A stretch of DNA of 5,154 nt, taken from positions 1-5,154 of the forward strand of contig JAAYGZ010000186.1 of assembly GCA_012727515.1 (NCBI GenBank), read 5' to 3'. A program made the translations under genes and the position numbers. The DNA is from Desulfovibrionales bacterium (GTDB lineage: Bacteria > Desulfobacterota > Desulfovibrionia > Desulfovibrionales > Desulfomicrobiaceae). Below, one piece after another: positions 1 through 5,154 of this stretch. The notes under the pieces are model-generated. The model was not told where the DNA came from. It made no database searches and was given only the letters and a program-made list of their open reading frames with translations. Each line of letters starts with the position of its first letter. Position 1 is the first letter of the stretch.

Positions 1-1
1 C

Positions 2-559
2 TGCGCAGTGGTTGACGGCGATGTGTCTGTTAACGCACTGGAAAATGAGATTGATGAAATGGCCCTGTCCATTCTGGTTCGTCACCAGCCAATGGCCCAG
101 GATCTGCGCTTTGTTGTGGCTTCGCTGCGCATGGTCATTGATCTTGAACGCATCGGGGATGAAGCAGTAAACATTGCTGAGCGGGCCGTTGTTCTGCACG
201 AAACACTGCCTGTACCGGTCATGGACGCTGTTTTTGCCCTTATGGAGACCGCGAAAAAATCGTACAAACGTGCAGTAGACTGCTTCCGCTCCCTGGATGC
301 TTCTGCAGCAATCGCGCTCTGTCGCAAAGAAGATGAGAGCACCCAGGAAGAGGTCAAGGCCCTGCAGCAGATCATGGGCTATTTTTGTCTGGAAGGCCAA
401 AGTGGGAACAGTGGAAAATCATATGCTGGCATGCACGGCATACTGATCTGCAGGGCCTTAAACCGTATTTGTCGTCGTTCAGCCAATATTGCCGAACATA
501 CCTACTTCATCGCCAAGGGCGTAAATATAAAACATGTGCCTGTACGGGAGGAGCTGTAA
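2..559 (+). CDS. phoU: Phosphate-signalling protein PhoU, 3' part (N-terminus outside window)
   Basis: PhoU is a cytoplasmic protein of two three-helix bundles that restrains the PstSCAB transporter and the PhoR/PhoB phosphate response. The reading frame is open from the window edge, and 185 residues are visible against a family norm of about 215-240, so roughly 30-50 N-terminal residues are missing. A GTG at base 8 is internal, not the start. The first bundle has the expected acidic metal-binding signatures: ENEID (bases 41-55) and DLERIGDEAVNIAE (from base 140). The second-bundle counterpart (from about base 458) reads LNRICRRSANIAE, so the usual ExxxD acidic residues are Asn (461-463) and Arg (473-475). 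The fold signature NIAE and the C-terminal GVNIKH segment are kept. A GCTGT/ACAGC hairpin (553-566) overlaps the stop but has no T-run. The pst genes would be expected upstream, outside the window. The family call is secure; metal binding by the second half is doubtful. Confidence 0.93.
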   Translation, partial: CAVVDGDVSVNALENEIDEMALSILVRHQPMAQDLRFVVASLRMVIDLERIGDEAVNIAERAVVLHETLPVPVMDAVFALMETAKKSYKRAVDCFRSLDASAAIALCRKEDESTQEEVKALQQIMGYFCLEGQSGNSGKSYAGMHGILICRALNRICRRSANIAEHTYFIAKGVNIKHVPVREEL

Positions 560-747
560 AAACAGCCTGAAGTGTTCAACAAAACGCTGATTCCAGTGCG
601 TGTCATGTATTGAAGTGTAGTAGTTCAGACTTGATCTGACAATCGGCGCCTTTTTTATGTCTGCCCTTGACAAATATATGTTCCGATAGATGGTAAGGAG
701 TTACTGTCTGTTTTCAGCTGATACCTATACGATAAACACGTAACCCC

Positions 748-775
748 TGACCAGCCCATCTGGTTATGTAAGGAG
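748..775 (+). promoter_or_regulatory. Leader hairpin followed by strong ribosome binding site
   Basis: A 7-bp stem with one G-U pair, TGACCAG (748-754) with CTGGTTA (760-766) and loop CCCAT, ends two bases before the ribosome binding site TAAGGAG (769-775). That site lies 7 bases before the ATG at 783. An alternative pairing uses TAACC (741-745) with GGTTA (762-766). The ribosome binding site fixes the start of the 99-residue gene. A regulatory role for the hairpin is inference. No convincing sigma-70 promoter was found in 560-747: TTGACA at 667-672 has no good -10 partner. Confidence 0.4.
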
Positions 776-782
776 TCTTTGT

Positions 783-1082
783 ATGGCAACGCTTCAGCAT
801 GTTTGGGATACTCACGCAAAAAATCTTGAGTTGTATGTGCCTGTTGTGGCTCGTGTTCATGGTCAGAGTCATCCGGAATTCTTAAAAGTCCATAGCATAT
901 TCACGTCCCTGGTGGCAAAAATTAAAGCAGCCCCAAACTCACGTCCGGATCTTACGGATGAGTTTGCTCAGCTTCGCAGCGTTACCAATACATATACCGT
1001 GCCTCCAGATACTTGTGAAACCTATGCCGCAGTGTACCAGATGCTGCGGGAACTGGACACTGCCTATACCAGCCAAGACTGA
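783..1082 (+). CDS. Uncharacterised 99-residue protein with a RIC/YtfE-like VHGxxHPE segment
   Basis: I do not recognise a named family. The protein is small, soluble and mainly helical by composition, with no signal peptide or membrane segment. Residues 18-33 (YVPVVARVHGQSHPEF, with H26, H30 and E32) resemble one helix of the hemerythrin-like di-iron domain of RIC/YtfE/ScdA iron-sulfur repair proteins. The other ligand helices are not recognisable, so a complete di-iron four-helix bundle is unlikely from one chain. The C-terminal part (PPDTCETYAAVYQMLRELD) carries a single Cys. The start is well supported by TAAGGAG 7 bases upstream. The gene ends in tandem stops, TGA then TAA (1080-1085), and lies 61 bases before the P-type ATPase gene with no terminator between, so the two are probably co-transcribed. 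This context suggests an accessory role in metal handling, but that is inference. A hypothetical protein with distant RIC similarity is the safest description. Confidence 0.8.
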   Translation: MATLQHVWDTHAKNLELYVPVVARVHGQSHPEFLKVHSIFTSLVAKIKAAPNSRPDLTDEFAQLRSVTNTYTVPPDTCETYAAVYQMLRELDTAYTSQD

Positions 1083-1143
1083 TAATCTTTGCTCTTGCCT
1101 GTCATTTTTACGCCCCACCATATGAAGATGCCAAGGGATAGCT

Positions 1144-3036
1144 ATGCAACGCTTTATTTTCAGAAATAAAAACAACATCATGTTTATCAACGGCGTTTTT
1201 ATTGCCCTTGGTTTTAGTAGCCACTGGGTACTTAAAAACGATCAGATGTTTATGGCAGCGCTGATTATTGCCTCGGTTATCGGCGTCCTGCCCATTGCTC
1301 TCCAGGCCTTTCAGGCCTTGCGCTTAAAAATTGTGAGCATTGATGTTCTGGTGACCCTGGCTGTGACCGGCGCTTTTCTCATTCAGAATTTTGAAGAATC
1401 TGCCATTGTCATTTTTTTGTTCCTATTTGGAGCCTTTCTGGAACAACGCACCTTAAACCAGACCAGATCTGCCATCAAAGCCTTAACAGAAATGGCTCCG
1501 GAAAGTGCCTTAAAACAAATGGCTGATGGTCAGTTTGCAGACGTTGACGTGGACGATGTGGATGTAGGGGATATTCTTCTGGTGAAAACCGGAGCCAAGG
1601 TTCCTGTTGATGGCACGGTGGTCAGCGGTGCTGGATCTATTAATGAGGCCAGCATTACTGGCGAATCCATGGCCGTTGAAAAAGATGTCAGCTCCTTTGT
1701 CTATGCCGGAACCATTGTGGAAAACGGGACTATCCAGATCAGGGCTGAGCGGGTTGGCGAGGACACCACATTTGGCAAGATCATTGAACTGGTGGAAGAG
1801 GCACAGGATGCCAAGTCAGATGCGGAACGCTTTATTGACCGTTTTTCCAGATACTATACTCCGGCAGTGCTGGGCATTGCCTTTGCTGTGTATCTGGTGA
1901 CATTCAATGTTGAACTGGCCATTATCATTTTGGTTCTTGGCTGCCCGGGAGCCTTGGTCATTGGAGTTCCGGTTTCTAATGTGGCTGGTATTGGCAATGG
2001 CGCAAAACACGGAATTTTACTCAAAGGAAGTGAAGTTATTCACTCATTTAGTAAAACCAACGCCATGATTTTTGATAAAACAGGCACCCTCACCATGGGT
2101 AATCCTGCTGTGTCCCAGACCCTGTATTTTGATAGCGCAGGTCATATCTGCACCCAGGGCGCAGAAAACCTTGAGCCTGAACTTGTGGACGCACGCACCT
2201 ATTTGGCAAGCATTGAACACGAATCCAGTCATCCTTTGGCCAAGGCTGTTTTGTCTGAACTGGGAATAACAGAGCTGCACCCTGTGGAAAACACGCAGGT
2301 CGCCAAAGGTGCAGGCATTGTGGCCACAGTCAAAGGCAAACGGGTTGCTGTTGGTAATGTGTCCCTTATGGAAAGCGAGCAGGTTTTCTTGCCCGAAGCA
2401 GCCCTGCATGCAGTGACTAATTTGCAACAAGCGGGCAATTCTCTTGTGTTTACCTCTGTTAACGGCCAGTTGCACATTATTATGGGTGTACGTGACCAGA
2501 TCAGGCCTCATGTGCGTTCTCATTTACAGGCGTTACAAAAACTTGGTGTACACGATCTGATCATGCTTTCTGGCGACAATCAGGGCACAGTTGATGTGGT
2601 GGGGCGCGAACTTGGCCTGACCAACGCCTATGGCAACATGCTGCCTGAAAACAAATCAGCCTTTGTGCAAAAACTTAAAGCCCAGGGAAAAACAGTAACG
2701 TTTGTGGGAGATGGCATCAACGACAGTCCTTCTCTGGCCCTGGCTGATATTGGCATTGCCATGGGAAGTGGCACAGATGTGGCCATTGAAACCTCTGATG
2801 TCGTGCTTATGAATTCCGACTTTAGCAGGCTTCCACATGCCCTGGGTCTGGCCAAAGCCACGGCTCGCAATATGATCCAAAATATCACTATTGCCGTGGG
2901 CGTTGTCGTATTTTTGCTGGCCAGCCTTATTTTCAGCGACTGGATGAATATGTCCATTGGTATGCTGGTCCATGAGGGAAGTATTCTGGCCGTTGTGGTC
3001 AATGGTATGCGCTTACTGCGCTATAAAATAGCGTAA
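1144..3036 (+). CDS. P1B-type heavy-metal-translocating P-type ATPase with CPG motif, no N-terminal metal-binding domain
   Basis: This inner-membrane pump would couple ATP hydrolysis to metal-ion export from the cytoplasm. All catalytic signatures are present: actuator loop TGES (172-175), phosphorylated Asp311 in DKTGTLT, the P1B-specific HP dipeptide (H363-P364) in the nucleotide-binding domain, and GDGIND (522-527). Eight membrane segments can be drawn: about 12-31, 36-58, 66-80, 84-100, 236-253, 255-280, and two within 577-625. The metal-site helix reads C267-P268-G269, not the canonical CPC/CPH/SPC/TPC. The last helix carries H610-E611-G612-S613, close to the HEGGT of the P1B-4 group. 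With 630 residues it starts directly at the first membrane helix, so the HMA or His-rich N-terminal domain common in the family is absent; a separate HMA protein is encoded 54 bases downstream. AAGGGA (1133-1138) supports the ATG at 1144. The ATPase class is certain; Cu, Zn/Cd, Co or Fe specificity cannot be assigned from these motifs. Confidence 0.96.
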   Translation: MQRFIFRNKNNIMFINGVFIALGFSSHWVLKNDQMFMAALIIASVIGVLPIALQAFQALRLKIVSIDVLVTLAVTGAFLIQNFEESAIVIFLFLFGAFLEQRTLNQTRSAIKALTEMAPESALKQMADGQFADVDVDDVDVGDILLVKTGAKVPVDGTVVSGAGSINEASITGESMAVEKDVSSFVYAGTIVENGTIQIRAERVGEDTTFGKIIELVEEAQDAKSDAERFIDRFSRYYTPAVLGIAFAVYLVTFNVELAIIILVLGCPGALVIGVPVSNVAGIGNGAKHGILLKGSEVIHSFSKTNAMIFDKTGTLTMGNPAVSQTLYFDSAGHICTQGAENLEPELVDARTYLASIEHESSHPLAKAVLSELGITELHPVENTQVAKGAGIVATVKGKRVAVGNVSLMESEQVFLPEAALHAVTNLQQAGNSLVFTSVNGQLHIIMGVRDQIRPHVRSHLQALQKLGVHDLIMLSGDNQGTVDVVGRELGLTNAYGNMLPENKSAFVQKLKAQGKTVTFVGDGINDSPSLALADIGIAMGSGTDVAIETSDVVLMNSDFSRLPHALGLAKATARNMIQNITIAVGVVVFLLASLIFSDWMNMSIGMLVHEGSILAVVVNGMRLLRYKIA

Positions 3037-3090
3037 ATTGAGCCAAGTAACATATATTCAACCCAACTCTGCAATCTTTCAGGAGGAAGT

Positions 3091-3318
3091 ATGAAATCCG
3101 CGAACATTCAACTTGAAACCCTGACCTGCCCTTCGTGCATGCAAAAAATTGAAGCAGCCCTGAAAACTGTCAATGGTGTTGAAAAAGATTCAATTTCTGT
3201 TTCTTTTAATACCAGCAAAGCCAAACTTGATTTTGATGATTCCATAACCTCTATTGAAGAAATTGAAAATGCTATCACCAAGGTTGGTTATGATGTGAAA
3301 AACTCCAAAGTAAAATAA
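3091..3318 (+). CDS. Stand-alone HMA-domain metal-binding protein (CopZ-like)
   Basis: This is a 75-residue protein consisting of a single heavy-metal-associated ferredoxin-like domain. The metal-binding loop near the N-terminus reads LTCPSC, giving ligands C13 and C16, followed by an amphipathic helix (MQKIEAALKTVNGV). A VGYDVK motif near the C-terminus marks the last strand. The usual Met of the MTCxxC loop is replaced by Leu. There is no signal peptide, so it acts in the cytoplasm. A strong ribosome binding site, AGGAGG (3081-3086), precedes the ATG. The gene is 54 bases after the ATPase stop with no intervening terminator. The ATPase lacks its own N-terminal metal-binding domain, so this protein probably acts as its metallochaperone or as a regulatory domain supplied in trans. 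That partnership is inferred from gene order; the domain assignment is clear from the sequence. The two-tier stem-loop at 3377-3424 probably ends the transcript. Confidence 0.93.
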   Translation: MKSANIQLETLTCPSCMQKIEAALKTVNGVEKDSISVSFNTSKAKLDFDDSITSIEEIENAITKVGYDVKNSKVK

Positions 3319-3376
3319 AAACTCTGGCCCTGGATGTACATACCCCGGACATCTTTTAAGGACGTATCACTCCTTT

Positions 3377-3424
3377 ACGTCACTCCCTGGCAGGCCACGC
3401 CCCTGCCAGCGGAAATGACGTTTT
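3377..3424 (+). terminator. Two-tier stem-loop, probable terminator of the metal ATPase operon
   Basis: A perfect 8-bp inner stem, CTGGCAGG (3387-3394) with CCTGCCAG (3402-3409) and a 7-base loop, is enclosed by a perfect 6-bp outer stem, ACGTCA (3377-3382) with TGACGT (3416-3421). The two are separated by an internal loop of 4 and 6 bases. The outer stem runs straight into TTTT (3421-3424). It lies 58 bases after the HMA gene stop. The T-run is short for a strong intrinsic terminator, so RNA-end protection or attenuation is also possible. Confidence 0.5.
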
Positions 3425-3731
3425 AATCCGCATTTTCGTACTGAAATGTCTTCTTACTCTTTACCTGAAAGAAATGCAGAATGGGCCTTGAAAAGACAGG
3501 ATAATTTCTGAAAAAATTGCCAATACTATTCCGCAGTCTCCAGGTTGTATCCATACCCACTCTCTGATACAAAAACATAATGTTGGACACATGAATAGCG
3601 CAGGCATGGCCCATGCTGATGATAAAAAACAGCCAAGGCCAGTTCAGCAGGCCACCAGGATGCTCTGCATTTCATTGGCAGATGATCCCCGACATTATCC
3701 AGAATGTGTTACGCCAGAACGTAGAAAATCC
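3423..3731 (-). pseudogene. Possible remnant of a small two-helix membrane protein gene
   Basis: Read on the minus strand, the frame ending in TAA (3423-3425) is open for 82 residues upstream to a TGA (3672-3674), and for 19 more codons beyond that to a TAA. There is no start codon with a ribosome binding site at a sensible place. The translation is hydrophobic in two blocks: TFWRNTFWIMSGIICQ before the TGA, and a PGG-LLNWPWLFFII segment running to AIHVSNIMF after it, followed by a polar, Arg-rich tail. The PG...WP...H...F spacing recalls the 2TM domain family (small proteins with two membrane helices), but this is a by-eye comparison and the alignment needs small gaps. If real, the gene is interrupted by the in-frame TGA and has lost its 5' end against rlpA. 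It could also be chance open frame in non-coding DNA. It fills most of the 441-base gap between the HMA gene and rlpA, where nothing else coding is convincing. Confidence 0.3.
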
Positions 3732-3759
3732 TTAACGCAATCTAATATCAAGGTATGCA

Positions 3760-4566
3760 ATGTACGATACAGCCATGTTTGATCTGAGTTCTGCTTCTGT
3801 CATCCGGCATACGTTGCAAAGCAAAGTACTACGATACATTGCCACAGTGCTTGTCCTGTCTTTTTGTTGTTTGGCCCTGGGCTGTGGTTCTAAACAACCG
3901 TCAGGGAGCTATCGACCACCTGGCTCAGAAAAGACCCAGCCTGGTAGCCCGGCCAAAAAAGGCGGCACCTATAAGCCCTACACGGTCCTGGGGCAGACCT
4001 ATTATCCCCTTGGTTCAGCCGAAGGCTATGCAGAAACAGGGGTTGCGTCATGGTATGGTCCAAATTTTCATGGGAAGAAAACAGCCAACGGGGAATGGTA
4101 TGATATGTACAAGATGACGGCTGCGCACCGCATCCTGCCCATGCATACCAAGGTCTTAGTGAGAAATTTAGACAATGGACGCAGTGCTGAAGTGCGCATC
4201 AATGATCGCGGTCCGTTCGTCAATAACCGTATTATTGATCTGTCCTACGCTGCGGCAGATATGCTTGGTGTTGTGGGGCCGGGAACTGCACGAGTGCATG
4301 TGCAGACTGTGGCCGGAGAGCGCATTATCTATGTTGGTCCTTTCTATGTACAGTACGGAGCCTTTGTGGTTGCAGATAATGCGCACCGCCTCAAAAACAC
4401 ACTGGTGACACGAGGCTTTCGCGGAACTCGTGTCACGCGGGGTGAGTTGAATGGAACAACATTTTGGCGAGTGCAGATCGGTGTTTTTTCAACACTCCAG
4501 GATGCTGAAGCCACTCGCCAGAAATTGCTTCGGGAAAGCCCGGATTGTTTTATTATTGCGGATTAA
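3760..4566 (+). CDS. rlpA: RlpA: septal-ring lytic transglycosylase lipoprotein (double-psi beta-barrel plus SPOR)
   Basis: RlpA is an outer-membrane lipoprotein that cleaves glycan strands lacking peptide side chains at the division septum. The N-terminus has basic residues (R16, K22, R25), a hydrophobic stretch 26-41 and a lipobox LALGC, with lipidated Cys42. A Pro/Gly/Ser-rich linker follows (about 43-75). The double-psi beta-barrel domain (about 84-180) has ASWYGPNFHGKKTANGE, TAAH and RINDRGPF. H123 and D149 match the catalytic His/Asp pair of Pseudomonas RlpA, with the same 26-residue spacing. A C-terminal SPOR domain (about 195-268, starting FYVQYGAF) targets denuded peptidoglycan at the division site. 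AAGGT (3750-3754) precedes the ATG at 3760; Met6 (3775) is an alternative start that would shorten the N-region and leave the lipobox intact. The last 14 bases overlap the 3' end of ihfA on the opposite strand. No clear promoter was found upstream. Assignment is very secure. Confidence 0.96.
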   Translation: MYDTAMFDLSSASVIRHTLQSKVLRYIATVLVLSFCCLALGCGSKQPSGSYRPPGSEKTQPGSPAKKGGTYKPYTVLGQTYYPLGSAEGYAETGVASWYGPNFHGKKTANGEWYDMYKMTAAHRILPMHTKVLVRNLDNGRSAEVRINDRGPFVNNRIIDLSYAAADMLGVVGPGTARVHVQTVAGERIIYVGPFYVQYGAFVVADNAHRLKNTLVTRGFRGTRVTRGELNGTTFWRVQIGVFSTLQDAEATRQKLLRESPDCFIIAD

Positions 4567-4846
4567 GCTCTGCGCGTAGCTTGCGCGACAAGCGAAAAAC
4601 AATCACCTTGCGTTCTGAGAGGATGATGGATTCGTTGGTTTGAGGATTTCGCCCTTTGCGGGCATTTTTTTGGTATGCTTCAAATTTGCCAAAGCCACTG
4701 ATGAGCAGAGCATGATCTTTTTGAATAGCCTCTTTCATAATCTCCAGCATGGTTTCCACATTGGCCTTGACCTCTGCCCTGTTGCGATCAGATTTTTCAT
4801 AAATTTTATCAACAATATCAGCTTTTGTCAGGGTGCTTGCGCTCAT
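4553..4846 (-). CDS. ihfA: Integration host factor alpha subunit (HU/IHF family DNA-bending protein)
   Basis: This 97-residue nucleoid protein binds the minor groove as a dimer and bends DNA sharply. Landmarks are the N-terminal helix LTKADIVDKIYEKS, the GFGKF turn (51-55), and the DNA-binding arm GRNPQT (65-70), with Pro68 at the position that intercalates between base pairs. The tail RKVIVFRLSRKLRAEL resembles IHF-alpha more than HU, whose usual tail is VPAFKAGKALKDAV. The start at 4846 is chosen because AGGAGA (complement of 4851-4856) lies four bases upstream and because the family starts here. The frame is open back to 5029, but the extra 61 residues are low-complexity and Lys-rich at the front, unlike any HU/IHF. 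Its 3' end overlaps the rlpA stop by 14 bases. A candidate promoter lies just upstream. HU versus IHF-alpha cannot be settled without alignment, but the family is certain. Confidence 0.93.
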   Translation of the reverse strand: MSASTLTKADIVDKIYEKSDRNRAEVKANVETMLEIMKEAIQKDHALLISGFGKFEAYQKNARKGRNPQTNESIILSERKVIVFRLSRKLRAELNPQ

Positions 4847-4863
4847 GGTGTCTCCTGGTCGGA

Positions 4864-4893
4864 ATTGTAGCCTGGCTGGCAAAAAAATGTAAC
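4864..4893 (-). promoter_or_regulatory. Candidate sigma-70 promoter for ihfA
   Basis: On the minus strand, GTTACA (complement of 4888-4893; 4/6 to TTGACA) and TACAAT (complement of 4864-4869; 5/6 to TATAAT) are separated by 18 bases. Transcription would start a few bases before the ihfA ribosome binding site, giving a very short leader. On the plus strand, GTAACA (4889-4894) and TACTAT (4912-4917), 17 bases apart, form a weaker possible promoter for the radical SAM gene. Its -35 would overlap that of ihfA. Confidence 0.4.
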
Positions 4894-4921
4894 ATGGTGA
4901 AAGAAAAGTATTACTATGTAT

Positions 4922-4944
4922 CTGCAGAGCCTGCAGGCACTGCA
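4922..4944. repeat. Three CTGCA repeats at 9-base spacing in the divergent intergenic region
   Basis: CTGCA occurs at 4922, 4931 and 4940, exactly 9 bases apart, and the middle copy lies within the perfect 10-bp palindrome GCCTGCAGGC (4929-4938). The array sits between ihfA and the radical SAM gene, upstream of two T-tracts (T10 at 4972-4981 and T8-C-T5 at 4998-5011). It may be a protein-binding site or chance; no known operator was recognised. Confidence 0.4.
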
Positions 4945-5015
4945 TTCTTGATCGCCCTGTATCTGACACGCTTTTTTTTTTCAAGCCTAACAGATTGTTT
5001 TTTTTCTTTTTGAGA

Positions 5016-5154
5016 ATGAATTCTTCCACCCGTCAACTTTGCATTGTGCATCCAGAACCTCCACGCTCCCTGTTGCGCGTGGTTCCATTTTTTTTACCTT
5101 TGCAAGGCTGTCCTGGACAATGTATTTTTTGCGACCAACATGCTCAGACAGGAC
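5016..5154 (+). CDS. Radical SAM protein, Elp3-like, N-terminal fragment (runs off window)
   Basis: Only the first 46 residues are visible. The segment VVPFFLPLQGCPGQCIFCDQ carries the radical SAM Cys triad in the form CxxxCxxC (C33, C37, C40), which binds the [4Fe-4S] cluster used to cleave S-adenosylmethionine. The PxFLPxxGCPxxCxFCxQ context is typical of bacterial Elp3-related radical SAM proteins found in Firmicutes and Deltaproteobacteria, whose substrate is mostly unknown. The ATG at 5016 follows only a weak GAG ribosome-binding core, and a TTG lies two codons upstream. The next in-frame Met lies outside the visible part, so this start is the best available. The gene is divergent from ihfA with 169 bases between. 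A T8 run within codons for Pro-Phe-Phe-Leu (5088-5095) is a possible sequencing or slippage weak point. The superfamily is clear; the subfamily is probable only. Confidence 0.85.
   Translation, partial: MNSSTRQLCIVHPEPPRSLLRVVPFFLPLQGCPGQCIFCDQHAQTG

Noticed and set aside
624..656. Terminator after phoU made of TCAGA/TCTGA and a T6 run
   Set aside because: The 5-bp stem (626-640) is separated from the T-run by about ten bases, and GGCGCC alone cannot form a loop, so an intrinsic terminator is not supported.
667..696. TTGACA as the -35 of a promoter for the metal operon
   Set aside because: No hexamer 15-19 bases downstream matches TATAAT in more than about three positions; TATACG (726-731) and GATAAA (731-736) lack a matching -35.
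3672..3674. In-frame TGA as a selenocysteine codon in the minus-strand membrane-protein frame
   Set aside because: It falls in a hydrophobic stretch with no redox motif, the frame has no proper start, and no SECIS-like hairpin was evident just downstream; decay or chance is simpler.
3591..3782. A 63-codon plus-strand open frame before rlpA
   Set aside because: It has no ribosome binding site, a low-complexity-like polar composition with no recognisable motif, and it overlaps the well-supported rlpA start in another frame.
4847..5029. N-terminal extension of the IHF-alpha frame to a start at 5029
   Set aside because: The extra 61 residues come from poly-T/poly-A tracts, are unlike any HU/IHF, and an internal ATG at 4846 has a good ribosome binding site.
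1..5154. CRISPR array, tRNA, rRNA or insertion sequence
   Set aside because: No regularly spaced long repeats, tRNA-like cloverleaf, rRNA segment, transposase frame or terminal inverted repeats with target duplications were seen on reading either strand.

Overview
The window looks like bacterial chromosome from a sulfate-reducer-type Deltaproteobacterium (Desulfovibrionales-like). This is judged from the style of the PhoU, IHF-alpha, RlpA and Elp3-type radical SAM proteins and from a moderate base composition. No rRNA or other marker is present, so the taxonomy is inference.

Layout: (1) 2-559 (+) is the 3' part of phoU, whose N-terminus lies off the window. (2) 560-782 is an intergenic leader with a hairpin directly upstream of a strong ribosome binding site. 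(3) 783-3318 (+) is a compact three-gene unit: an uncharacterised 99-residue protein with a VHGxxHPE segment like part of RIC/YtfE-type iron-sulfur repair proteins, a 630-residue P1B-type metal ATPase with a CPG (not CPC) membrane motif and an HEGS last helix, and a free-standing 75-residue HMA metal-binding protein. (4) 3319-3759 is a 441-base stretch without a convincing intact gene. It holds a strong two-tier stem-loop, probably the operon terminator, and on the minus strand what may be the remains of a small two-helix membrane protein gene. (5) 3760-4566 (+) is rlpA, a lipoprotein septal-ring lytic transglycosylase. (6) 4553-4846 (-) is ihfA, which overlaps the end of rlpA tail to tail. 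(7) 4847-5015 is a divergent, T-rich intergenic region. (8) 5016 to the end (+) is the start of an Elp3-like radical SAM protein.

How the genes work together: the 783-3318 unit is the most distinctive part. The ATPase has no N-terminal metal-binding domain of its own, and the HMA protein encoded just downstream would supply that function in trans. The first gene may be an iron-linked accessory factor. The set reads as a split metal-efflux system of unassigned specificity. phoU (phosphate signalling), rlpA (envelope), ihfA (nucleoid) and the radical SAM gene are ordinary housekeeping neighbours with no evident functional link to it.
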